A DNA stretch of 51,157 nt from Candidatus Buchananbacteria bacterium RIFCSPHIGHO2_01_FULL_44_11 (GCA_001817345.1 MHIE01000001.1:1-51157), one strand, 5' to 3'; counted from the first letter of the stretch, positions 9,227 through 16,732 are shown. The notes: generated by a model not told the origin, from the sequence alone. Made by a program: numbers and translations.

Positions 9227-11032
9227 ATGGAATATAAAGAAATCAGAAACATCGCTATTATCGCCCACGTTGACCACGGCAAAACCACCTTGGTGGACGC
9301 GATGCTGCGTCAAACCGGCACGATTGAAGAAGGCGTCAGTATGGACTCTAACGCTTTGGAAAAAGAACGCGGTATTACTATTTACTCCAAAAACGCCTCC
9401 TTGGTTTATAAAGGCACCAAAATTAATATCGTCGACACGCCCGGCCACGCCGATTTCGGCTCGGAAGTCGAGCGGGTGCTGCGGTCAATTGATTCGGTTT
9501 TATTGGTGGTTGACGCCCAGGAAGGGCCAATGCCCCAAACCCGGTTTGTTTTGAAAAAATCTTTGGAACTGGGGTTAAAGCCGATTGTGATTTTGAATAA
9601 AATTGACAAGCCCGACGCCCAGCCGCACCGGGCTCACGACCAGGTCTTGGAACTTTTTATTGAACTGGGCGCTAACGATGACCAGCTTGATTTCACGACC
9701 GTTTACGCCATCGGCATCCAGGGCGTGGCGAAAAAACACATTGATGACGAAGCGAAAGATTTAACCCCGCTTTTAGACACGATTTTAGAAAAAGTGCCGC
9801 CGGCGCCGCACGACACAACCGTGCCGCTGAGAATGCAGCCGTTTAATCTCGCTTATGACGATTATCTTGGCCGCTTGGCCATCGGCCGGATTTATGAAGG
9901 CAAAATCGCTAAAGGCCAAAAGATTTTTATTAAAAATGCCGCCGGCCAAAAACGCAGCGGCGCGATCACTAAACTTTTCACTTTCACCGGCTTTAGCAAA
10001 GAAGAAGTCCAGACGGCTCAGGCCGGCGACTTAATTATGGCCGCCGGCATCCCTGATATTGATATCGGCGAAACCATCTGCGAAAACGAAGATCAGCAGG
10101 CGCTGCCGGCGATTTCGATTGATGAACCGACGATCTCGCTGGACTTTTTAGTTAATAACTCCCCTTTCGGCGGCCGCGAAGGCAAATTTGTCACTAATAA
10201 CCAGCTTAGAGAAAGACTGGAGAAAGAATTGGAAGTTAACGTCGGTCTCAATATTGATTTTTCCGCCAAAGACCGCTACCGGGTTTACGGCCGCGGTGAA
10301 ATGCACATCTCAATTTTATTGGAGAACATGAGGCGGGAAGGTTATGAAATCCAAATTTCCCAGCCCCAGGTCATTACCAAAGAAATTGAAGGCAAACTCA
10401 GCGAACCGTTTGAAGAAGCAATTATTGACGTGCCGGCCAAAGCTTCCGGTTCGGTGATTGAAAAACTTTCCAGACGCGGCGGTAAAATGACAAATCTTCA
10501 CCAGACCGGCAACCACGTCCGGCTGACTTTTGAAATTCCGACCCGGGGCCTGCTCGGCTACCGCGGAGAATTTATTATTGACACCCGAGGCGAAGGCATT
10601 CTCGCCGCCCGGGTCATCGGCTTTAAGCCGTATGCCGGCGAAATTGAAAAAAGAACTGTCGGCTCAATGATTTCCATGGCGACCGGCAAGGCGTCAGGTT
10701 ATTCCATGGACAATTTGCAGACCCGGGGCCAACTTTACATCAAACCCACTACCGAAGTTTATGAAGGCATGGTCATCGGTAATGTTTCCAAAGGCGATGA
10801 ACTCACTGTTAACCCAATCAAAGGCAAACAGCTGACTAACATGCGTTCATCCGGCACTGACGAAGCGATCGCCTTAACCCCGCCGCTGGAATTAACTATT
10901 GAACGCGGCATGGAAATCATGCACGACGATGAATATCTGGAAATTACGCCCAAAAGTATCCGGCTGAGAAAACAGCTCTTAAAAGAAATTGACCGGGTCC
11001 GGGCCTTTAGAAAAACCAAAACCACCGCTTAA
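9227..11032 (+). CDS. typA: Translational GTPase TypA/BipA
   Basis: [28 protein letters not shown]; characteristic TypA C-terminal region. Confidence 0.96.
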   Translation: MEYKEIRNIAIIAHVDHGKTTLVDAMLRQTGTIEEGVSMDSNALEKERGITIYSKNASLVYKGTKINIVDTPGHADFGSEVERVLRSIDSVLLVVDAQEGPMPQTRFVLKKSLELGLKPIVILNKIDKPDAQPHRAHDQVLELFIELGANDDQLDFTTVYAIGIQGVAKKHIDDEAKDLTPLLDTILEKVPPAPHDTTVPLRMQPFNLAYDDYLGRLAIGRIYEGKIAKGQKIFIKNAAGQKRSGAITKLFTFTGFSKEEVQTAQAGDLIMAAGIPDIDIGETICENEDQQALPAISIDEPTISLDFLVNNSPFGGREGKFVTNNQLRERLEKELEVNVGLNIDFSAKDRYRVYGRGEMHISILLENMRREGYEIQISQPQVITKEIEGKLSEPFEEAIIDVPAKASGSVIEKLSRRGGKMTNLHQTGNHVRLTFEIPTRGLLGYRGEFIIDTRGEGILAARVIGFKPYAGEIEKRTVGSMISMATGKASGYSMDNLQTRGQLYIKPTTEVYEGMVIGNVSKGDELTVNPIKGKQLTNMRSSGTDEAIALTPPLELTIERGMEIMHDDEYLEITPKSIRLRKQLLKEIDRVRAFRKTKTTA

Positions 11033-11067
11033 TGAAACATTCTAGTTTTTGCCGCCTCTGTGCATTC

Positions 11068-11275
11068 TCTCCCTCTTAGTGTAAGAGGGAGACGCCTGCC
11101 GGCGCCGAATTCTGAAACGTTTCTGACTTCCGCCGTCACTTTCCGCCTACGCCCTATGAGCTTCGGCGGACAGGTCGTTTTGGTCGACAGGTCGACCGGC
11201 AGGGAGGGGGTTATCCTGGCTTTAATAATTCCCAGATTATTTCTCCCCCTTGTCTCAAGGGGAAGATAGAGAGGG
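11068..11275. repeat. CTCCCTCTTA-type palindromic repeat interrupted by a GC-rich inverted repeat (GCCTGCCGGCGCCG...GTCGACCGGCAGG)
   Basis: Outer CTCCCTCTTA/TAAGAGGGAG and terminal TTTCTCCCCCTTG/CAAGGGGAAGA; inner CCTGCCGG...CCGGCAGG. Confidence 0.6.
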
Positions 11276-11479
11276 TTAAAAAATCGTGTCCGGTCTGACA
11301 CGCTTTAGCGTGTTAGGTTTAGTGATCGGCATAACGGTCTAAAGACCGTCAGACCTTTTTGCTTTGGAGTCCAACCCCTCCCCGTAAAGGGGGCGTGGCC
11401 CCCAACGGGGGCTTTACGACCCTCACCTCCCCTTACCTAAGGGGAGGAATCCTTGGTTTGTCTCCTGACCTAGCTTTGA

Positions 11480-11517
11480 TAACTCCCCTAACCCCTCTTA
11501 AATTAAGAGGGGGATTC
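11480..11517. repeat. Partial copy of the CCCCTCTTA...TAAGAGGGG palindromic repeat
   Basis: ataactcccctaacccctcttaaattaagaggggga, nearly identical to 2476-2510. Confidence 0.8.
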
Positions 11518-11570
11518 TTTAATAAAAAACACTCTGTCTGATTCAGTGAAAAAAATGCTATACTGAATCT

Positions 11571-12197
11571 ATGCGCCACTTCCCTAAGCTGAAAAATAAA
11601 GAATTCGCCGTATTTAAAAGACTGAATTCGCCGGCAAAGGTTCAAAATTTTTTGAACCAAACCCCAATTAATTTTGAGTACGCAGGCGAAACTCTGCGTT
11701 CGCCGCTCATGGTTTTGCGCCGCCAGAAAGCTCATTGCTTGGAAGGCGCGATGCTCGCCGCGGCGATTTTTTGGTTCCATGGTCAAACCCCCCTACTTTT
11801 AGACTTGGAAACAACCCAGGCTGACCAAAGTCATGTCGTCGCTTTGTTTAAACGCGACGGCTACTGGGGTGCAGTCAGTAAAACCAATCACGCCGTCTTG
11901 CGGTTTCGCGATCCGATTTATAAAACAATCCGGGAATTGGCCCTGTCGTATTTTAGTGAATATTTTTTGGATAACGGCAAAAAAACTCTGCGCCGCTATT
12001 CCCGGCCATTCAGTCTACTGCGTTTTGGCACTGACTGGCTGACCACCGAAAAAAACCTCTGGCCAATAGACCAAGCGCTGGATAAAATCCAACATTTGCC
12101 AATTATCAGCCAACGGATGGCTAAAGAACTTAGATTGGCCGATCCGATAGAAATTGCGGCCGGCAAACTCGTGGAGTGGAAAAAAAAGAAGGCCTAA
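11571..12197 (+). CDS. Hypothetical protein, possible transglutaminase/papain-like fold
   Basis: KAHCLEGAMLAAAIFW followed by QSHVVALF, a Cys/His arrangement typical of transglutaminase-like proteins. Confidence 0.55.
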   Translation: MRHFPKLKNKEFAVFKRLNSPAKVQNFLNQTPINFEYAGETLRSPLMVLRRQKAHCLEGAMLAAAIFWFHGQTPLLLDLETTQADQSHVVALFKRDGYWGAVSKTNHAVLRFRDPIYKTIRELALSYFSEYFLDNGKKTLRRYSRPFSLLRFGTDWLTTEKNLWPIDQALDKIQHLPIISQRMAKELRLADPIEIAAGKLVEWKKKKA

Positions 12198-12220
12198 TTA
12201 TAAAATCAATTTAGCCATAT

Positions 12221-12256
12221 AAAAAAGATTTATCGGTGATGATAAATCTTTTTTGG
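12221..12256 (+). terminator. Rho-independent terminator
   Basis: AAAAAAGATTTATC ggtgat GATAAATCTTTTTT. Confidence 0.85.
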
Positions 12257-12355
12257 CAGGCCGGTAAAGTCTAGAACCCAAAACTTCGGGGTTTTACAAG
12301 GCCTTTTGAGGTATTTATATAATAGCAGATTTAGGCACTCGGGTCAGGGTGTATT

Positions 12356-12949
12356 CTAATCTTTATAGACAACACTACAGGCCGGTTTAAATTTAACTTC
12401 TGTTTCGGCTAATGTATTACTGCATTCGATTAATCTATCAAAATTTTTTTGTGACTTACCTCTAATATAATATAAGATTTCAGGTTCTACGATAATTCTA
12501 AAATCTTTATGCTGCTTTAAATTGTCTAGAATATATGGAGCGCTAATAAGGCCTGTATGCCGTAAAGTAATCGCTTGATCCTTAATAAGTTCTCGGGGTT
12601 CATTATTATCTGGAGGAAAAGATTCCAACGTATCACCTAAAGAACTCTTAACTGTTACTTTGTTAACCTTAACAACAATAGATGGCTCGCCCACATTTTT
12701 CAGCTCAAAATAAATTAATAAACTTTTTACCTCGCTTAGATCAACTTCTGAGTATCTATTCAAATTGTCAATCTTATTGCCATTACCATCAAAATAATCA
12801 AAAAATACTTCCCTAATTCCCAGTTGAGGTCCCCCCCCCCGAACAATACAAGATTTATCTATAAACTTGGAGTAAAAACTGCAACCATTAAAAAGTGGAA
12901 AAAAAGGAAACGCCAATAAAGCTGAAATAGTAACTAAAATTTTAATCAT
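12356..12949 (-). CDS. Putative lipoprotein containing a G10 homopolymer
   Basis: N-terminal signal with lipobox-like LFNGC; (C)10 on plus strand at 12831-12840 encodes part of RGGGP. Confidence 0.6.
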   Translation of the reverse strand: MIKILVTISALLAFPFFPLFNGCSFYSKFIDKSCIVRGGGPQLGIREVFFDYFDGNGNKIDNLNRYSEVDLSEVKSLLIYFELKNVGEPSIVVKVNKVTVKSSLGDTLESFPPDNNEPRELIKDQAITLRHTGLISAPYILDNLKQHKDFRIIVEPEILYYIRGKSQKNFDRLIECSNTLAETEVKFKPACSVVYKD

Positions 12950-13114
12950 TCTTAGATTGTAGAGGCCACTAGGGTCTCTCGATAAAATTTTCTTATGGCA
13001 GCGGCTTTACGAAAAAATGCGAACCGAATTTTCCGCCAGAGGCGGATCCGCTTTTTTCAAAATTTAGAGTGGCGGAGAACCCTCGCTAGCGGTTTTGCCT
13101 GTCCGCCGAAGCCA

Positions 13115-13185
13115 CAGGGGAAGAAGGAATTGAACCCTCATCTCTGGTTTTGGAGACCAGAATACTACCGTTGTACTATTCCCCC
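13115..13185 (-). tRNA. tRNA-Trp (CCA)
   Basis: Folds as cloverleaf; anticodon arm CTGGT-CTCCAAA-ACCAG; discriminator G. Confidence 0.88.
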
Positions 13186-13205
13186 ATGGTCTCGGCGCAG
13201 GCGGA

Positions 13206-13240
13206 TAGATCGCTGTACTACCGTTATACGACGCCCCCTC
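13206..13240 (-). pseudogene. 5'-half of a tRNA gene ending in the anticodon arm
   Basis: Minus GGGGGCGTCGTATAACGGTAGTACAGCGATCTA (acceptor 5', D-arm) followed by TCCGCC... insert-like sequence. Confidence 0.55.
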
Positions 13241-13284
13241 ATTGTCATCGCGAGAATCCCAATTTCATCGGGGCTCGCAATGGC
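13240..13284. repeat. Fragment of the GTCATTGCGAG...CTCGCAATG repeat family
   Basis: cattgtcatcgcgagaatccc...ggggctcgcaatgg; longer copy at 20911-21039. Confidence 0.6.
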
Positions 13285-13290
13285 AGACAT

Positions 13291-13446
13291 TTATTTTGTT
13301 TCTTTATGTGGAGTGTGTTTGCGGCAATGCCGACAGAACTTTTTAAGTTCCAAACGGTTCTTGAGAGTCTTTTTGTTCTTAGTGGAAAAATAGTTGATCT
13401 GTTTACACTCCGTGCACTCCAATTTGATGAGGTTATCTTGAGACAT
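13291..13446 (-). CDS. rpmG: 50S ribosomal protein L33 (51 aa, below ORF-track cutoff)
   Basis: [51 protein letters not shown]; zinc-binding CxxC...CxxC. Confidence 0.93.
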   Translation of the reverse strand: MSQDNLIKLECTECKQINYFSTKNKKTLKNRLELKKFCRHCRKHTPHKETK

Positions 13447-13537
13447 AAGTTGGCTGTTTTATTATCGCTGTTAGTTAATAGTAAATTATTCGTCGGTGGA
13501 GCCGAGAATCGGATTTGAACCGAGGACCGACGGTTTA

Positions 13538-13696
13538 TCCCGATTTCATCACATTTTGCCAAGCCAGGAGAGGGATTCGAACCCACGACCTTCACTTTAC
13601 AAAAGTGTTGCTCTACCACTGAGCTACCCTGGCAAAATGTGATGAAATCGAGGATCCTCGACTTCCTTATTTTTTAAAATAATAGGTGCGTCGGGA
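13538..13696 (-). mobile_element. Palindromic insertion with TCCCGA/TCGGGA ends carrying an intact tRNA-Thr(UGU)
   Basis: TCCCGAC...GTCGAGGATCCTCGATTTCATCACATTTTGCCA-[tRNA]-TGGCAAAATGTGATGAAATCGGGA. Confidence 0.7.
13562..13633 (-). tRNA. tRNA-Thr (UGU), intact, inside the interrupted tRNA-Thr(UGU)
   Basis: GCCAGGGTAGCTCAGTGGTAGAGCAACACTTTTGTAAAGTGAAGGTCGTGGGTTCGAATCCCTCTCCTGGCT folds; UGU anticodon. Confidence 0.9.
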
Positions 13697-13748
13697 CAAA
13701 ACAGCTGCTCTACCGTTGAGCTATCTCGGCACAGTTTATGCCGCCTCT

Positions 13749-13806
13749 GGCGGCACCCCGCCTGCCCCGCAGAATGCGGTGGCCAACGGCGGTGGCAGTC
13801 AGCCCT
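13749..13806. repeat. 58-bp direct repeat, copy 1
   Basis: ggcggcaccccgcctgccccgcagaatgcgRtggccaacggcggtggcagtcagccct; copy 2 at 14552-14609 with one mismatch. Confidence 0.9.
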
Positions 13807-13830
13807 ATTTCTAACCATTTTGGGTGGAGC

Positions 13831-13846
13831 AGGATTCCTCGCCGGA
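13831..13846 (-). pseudogene. 3' terminal fragment of a tRNA-Tyr copy
   Basis: gggtggagcaggattc is identical to the 3' end of intact tRNA-Tyr, then diverges into a GC-rich palindrome at the T-loop. Confidence 0.6.
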
Positions 13847-13891
13847 GGCGAGTGCGCCTGCCAACCTCTGGCTGACATCCGGCGCAGAACC

Positions 13892-14131
13892 TCATAATCC
13901 CATATCGTCAAGAAATCTTCTACCATGTCCCGACTTTAAAAATTTCTCTCGTGACATTGCCTCTGCCCGATTTGAACATCTCTCAAAATAAATAAGTCTC
14001 CATGGTCTGCAGCCACTCGTATATCGACATTCACCGGCATTATGCTCAAAAATACGCTTTTGCACATTGTTGGTACTGCCGACATATCGATTGCCGTAAA
14101 GTAGACTTTTCAACACATAAACGTAGAACAT
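13892..14131 (-). CDS. Small GIY-YIG nuclease-domain protein
   Basis: MFYVYVLKSLLYGNRYVGSTNNVQKRIFEHNAGE...FLKSGHGRRF; start codon of the 13892..14164 ORF trimmed to MFYVYVL. Confidence 0.85.
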   Translation of the reverse strand: MFYVYVLKSLLYGNRYVGSTNNVQKRIFEHNAGECRYTSGCRPWRLIYFERCSNRAEAMSREKFLKSGHGRRFLDDMGL

Positions 14132-14164
14132 AATTTGTATTAATTGTTCTGCGCTATGTTGCAA

Positions 14165-14250
14165 TGGTGGGTGGAGCAGGATTCGAACCTACGTAGGCAT
14201 AAGCCAGCTGATTTACAGTCAGCCCTCGTTGACCGCTTGAGTATCCACCC
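14165..14250 (-). tRNA. tRNA-Tyr (GUA), long variable arm, CCA encoded
   Basis: GGGTGGATACTCAAGCGGTCAACGAGGGCTGACTGTAAATCAGC...GTAGGTTCGAATCCTGCTCCACCC-ACCA; anticodon GTA. Confidence 0.93.
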
Positions 14251-14253
14251 AGG

Positions 14254-14508
14254 TTATCTTTTGTCTTTCTTGTTTAATAACTTTTTAAAAGCCTCTCCTC
14301 CTTTGTAGCTTTTGATCTGCAACTCACGTCTGTAGGCTTCTTGTTTAGTTTGATATTGCTCCTGGTAAACTATTTGCCAAGGAAGCCGGCTTTTAGTTGA
14401 ACGTACTTGGCTACTATTGTGGCGTTTAAATCTAACTTTTAAATTTTCAGTGTGCCCAACGTAATAACTTTTATCTTTTAGGCTTTGCAAAATATAAACA
14501 AAATACAT
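14254..14508 (-). CDS. Small GIY-YIG nuclease-domain protein
   Basis: MYFVYILQSLKDKSYYVGHTENLKVRFKRHNSS; ends 4 nt from the tRNA-Tyr 5' end. Confidence 0.87.
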   Translation of the reverse strand: MYFVYILQSLKDKSYYVGHTENLKVRFKRHNSSQVRSTKSRLPWQIVYQEQYQTKQEAYRRELQIKSYKGGEAFKKLLNKKDKR

Positions 14509-14551
14509 AATAACTGATTTATGCCGCCACCTAAATTATTATTTTAAGGAA

Positions 14552-14609
14552 GGCGGCACCCCGCCTGCCCCGCAGAATGCGATGGCCAACGGCGGTGGCA
14601 GTCAGCCCT
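14552..14609. repeat. 58-bp direct repeat, copy 2
   Basis: See copy 1 at 13749-13806. Confidence 0.9.
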
Positions 14610-14633
14610 CGTTGACCGCTTGAGTATCCACCC
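14599..14633 (-). pseudogene. 5' half of a second tRNA-Tyr, truncated at the anticodon (after G34)
   Basis: GGGTGGATACTCAAGCGGTCAACGAGGGCTGACTG is identical to intact tRNA-Tyr 1-34, then CCACCGCCG... palindrome. Confidence 0.85.
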
Positions 14634-14640
14634 AGATAAA

Positions 14641-14693
14641 TAACAGTTAACAATTAACCGTTAACGCCGTGAATTGTTAATGGTGAACTGTTT
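14641..14693. repeat. Imperfect inverted repeat AACAGTTAACAATTAAC...GTTAATGGTGAACTGTT
   Basis: Arms complementary with few mismatches. Confidence 0.7.
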
Positions 14694-14718
14694 AAAATGG
14701 AGCCGTTGATCGGATTTG

Positions 14719-14800
14719 TCCCGATTTTTCTCCCAATTATATCGGGATGAAAAATCGAGGATCCCGCCTGCCTTAAAACAAAATGATTATTCTGGCGGGA
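14719..14800 (-). mobile_element. 82-nt double-palindrome element inserted in a tRNA T-loop
   Basis: Minus TCCCGCCAG...GGCAGGCGGGATCCTCGATTTTTC...GAAAAATCGGGA; removal restores GTCGG-TTCAAAT-CCGAT. Confidence 0.75.
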
Positions 14801-14816
14801 AACCGACGACCTACTC

Positions 14817-14996
14817 TCCCGATATTCTTTCAAAATTTTTCTGGAGCCCGAGGGCGGACTTGAACCGCCGACCTACTCCTTACCATGGAGTTGCTCTACC
14901 AACTGAGCTACCCGGGCAAATTTTGAAAAATTTTGAAAAAGAAATATCGAGGATCCTCGAAAATTAGCAAGATCAGAGATTTTGGAATTTTCGGGA
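14817..14996 (-). mobile_element. 180-nt double-palindrome element in the anticodon arm, carrying intact tRNA-Thr(GGU)
   Basis: Minus TCCCGAAAATT...AATTTTCGAGGATCCTCGATATTTC...-[tRNA]-...GAATATCGGGA. Confidence 0.75.
14842..14917 (-). tRNA. tRNA-Thr (GGU), intact, CCA encoded
   Basis: GCCCGGGTAGCTCAGTTGGTAGAGCAACTCCATGGTAAGGAGTAGGTCGGCGGTTCAAGTCCGCCCTCGGGCT-CCA. Confidence 0.93.
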
Positions 14997-15076
14997 CTTA
15001 CCATGGAGTTGCTCTACCAACTGAGCTAGGTGGGCAGAGGAGGCGGGGCCAACTGAGTTACAACGGCTTAATGTTT

Positions 15077-15916
15077 TTAAGTGGCGGCCGCCTGGGACGA
15101 AGCCGGTAAAGCGTCAATTTCCTCCTTTAGTTCGGCTAATTTCTGATTTTCCGGGTCAGATTCTTTTAAAGCGTTAAAGGTGCGCCAGGCCAACTCTTTA
15201 CGTTTTAACATTATACTGATTTTCAACAATAAGTCAAGGAATCTGGGATTGTTGGGCTCAATATTGACGGCCTTTTCAAAACTTTTTAGGGCATAAGTCG
15301 GCCGATTCTCCAACTGATAGATGTAGCCCAGGTCAGCGTGGCAGGAAGCGAGTTTGTGTTTAAGGCCGTTAGTGTCTCCTTTGGCCACCTTGGTTAACAA
15401 CTTAAGATTGTAGCGGCAAGTTTCCCTGGCTTTTTTATAGTCACGGTTGGCCAAATAAACTTCAACCAGCCCGGAATAAGCGTCGTGGTTGTCTTTTTCT
15501 AATTCCAGGACTTTAATATAAGCAGTTTCCGCCTCGTCAATTTTTTGTTCGTCCAAAAGCTGATGAGCCGTCGCTAAAATATCTTTGGCTTCCCGCCTGA
15601 TCTCAATAGTTTTTAACGGCGTCGTTGATTGAGTTTTTAATTGCTCTAAGTTAATAATCTTTTGATAAAAATCAGAGACGAGCTGGACAATTTGCTGAAC
15701 AAGCGGCCGGAAAAATTTTACCAAAACATACCTGACGGCGACCGATTTTCGCACCAGCCGCTGAAGGATGATTCGATTTTTTGCCACTGAATTTTTTTCG
15801 GTGATAATTGAGTCAACATTAATCGTCGCTAACTTCGGCAATTTTCTGGCAATCATAGACAGCAGCAGCGATAAGCTGGTGATAATTATGGCTAAGGGAA
15901 TTAAGTAATAAATCAT
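15077..15916 (-). CDS. Membrane-anchored tetratricopeptide-repeat protein
   Basis: N-terminal TM segment; TPR pattern (AETAYIKVLELEKDNHDAYSGL, ALKSFEKAVNIEPNNPRFLDLL). Confidence 0.8.
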   Translation of the reverse strand: MIYYLIPLAIIITSLSLLLSMIARKLPKLATINVDSIITEKNSVAKNRIILQRLVRKSVAVRYVLVKFFRPLVQQIVQLVSDFYQKIINLEQLKTQSTTPLKTIEIRREAKDILATAHQLLDEQKIDEAETAYIKVLELEKDNHDAYSGLVEVYLANRDYKKARETCRYNLKLLTKVAKGDTNGLKHKLASCHADLGYIYQLENRPTYALKSFEKAVNIEPNNPRFLDLLLKISIMLKRKELAWRTFNALKESDPENQKLAELKEEIDALPASSQAAAT

Positions 15917-15976
15917 ACTGACTAAAAAGTAACGCCCTCCTTAATCCGGGAGGGTATTAATGGATAAAAATTTAGT

Positions 15977-16732
15977 TCAGGCATTTTTAATCAAATCGAT
16001 GAATTCAGCGGCCTCTAGACTGGCATTACCGACTAAAACGCCGCTGGTGTTTTCTAAGTTGGTGAAGTCAGAAACGTTACTCCGGTCAACACTGCCGCCG
16101 TAAATAATTCTAAAACTATTTTTGACTAACTCTAAGGGAAATAAATCAATCAAAGTTTGACGAATCACTTGATGGACGTGACCGGCCTGCGGCGGGTCAA
16201 TCGCCTGGCCAGTACCAATCACCCAAACCGGCTCGTAAGCCACAACCACCGGCTGATCCGGTCTTAAGTCAATCCCCTCTAAGGCCTTAGTCACTTGCTG
16301 AATTAAAACATAATCAGCCGCGCCTGCCTGACGCTGATCAAAAGTTTCACCGACACAAATTATCGGCACCAAATCGGCCGCCAAAGCCGCTTTGACTTTT
16401 TTATGAACGATTTCATCAGTTTCACTTAAATACTTTCGACGCTCCGAGTGACCGATAATGACAAACTGACAGCCAACGTCGCGCAGCTCAGAGGCAGAAA
16501 CTTCCCCGGTATAAGCGCCGCTGGCTTCCCAAAAAATATCCTGGGCTCCCAATTTTAACTCGGTGTTTTTCAGAACCTGACTAACGGGGAATAAACTGGC
16601 AAAAGAAGGGCAAATCACTATTTCCTTGCCCAAGGCCTCAACCGCCTTTAAAGACTTGGCTAAATCCAAGGCTTGGTTTAAACCTAACTTCATTTTCCAG
16701 TTGGCGATAATCAGTGATTTTTGTTGGCTCAT
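15977..16732 (-). CDS. tpiA: Triosephosphate isomerase
   Basis: IANWKMKL, GHSERR, AYEPVWVIGTG, GGSV motifs; start trimmed to MSQQKSL. Confidence 0.95.
   Translation of the reverse strand: MSQQKSLIIANWKMKLGLNQALDLAKSLKAVEALGKEIVICPSFASLFPVSQVLKNTELKLGAQDIFWEASGAYTGEVSASELRDVGCQFVIIGHSERRKYLSETDEIVHKKVKAALAADLVPIICVGETFDQRQAGAADYVLIQQVTKALEGIDLRPDQPVVVAYEPVWVIGTGQAIDPPQAGHVHQVIRQTLIDLFPLELVKNSFRIIYGGSVDRSNVSDFTNLENTSGVLVGNASLEAAEFIDLIKNA

Larger units (their letters stand above)
13497..13730 (-). pseudogene. Interrupted tRNA-Thr(UGU): 5' half 13697-13730, 3' half 13497-13537 including CCA, with a 159-nt insertion 13538-13696 in the anticodon loop
   Basis: Joined halves give GCCGAGATAGCTCAACGGTAGAGCAGCTGTTTTG|TAAACCGTCGGTCCTCGGTTCAAATCCGATTCTCGGCT+CCA: 72 nt, perfect 7-bp acceptor, UGU at 34-36. 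Confidence 0.8.
14698..15067 (-). pseudogene. tRNA-Thr(GGU) interrupted by insertions in the T-loop and anticodon arm and by a 32-nt duplication in the D-arm
   Basis: Segments 15067-15058 + 15025-14997 + 14816-14801 + 14718-14701 join to a 73-nt cloverleaf; acceptor GCCGTTG/CAACGGC perfect; encoded CCA at 14700-14698. Confidence 0.8.

Noticed and set aside
13245-13619. Minus-strand ORF (MVEQHFCKVKVVGSNPSPG...)
   Set aside because: Typical spurious translation through tRNA genes (VVGSNPSPG) and antiparallel overlap with the real rpmG frame.
13624-13926. Minus-strand ORF of 100 aa
   Set aside because: Covers tRNA halves and palindromic repeats; no coding signal.
13000-15070. Group I introns in tRNA anticodon loops
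   Set aside because: Insertions are only 82-180 nt and lack recognisable P3-P7-P8 core elements; palindromic ends and tRNA cargo fit a MITE-like element better.
13000-15070. CRISPR array
   Set aside because: Repeats are palindromic, irregularly spaced and differ in sequence; no cas genes in the window.
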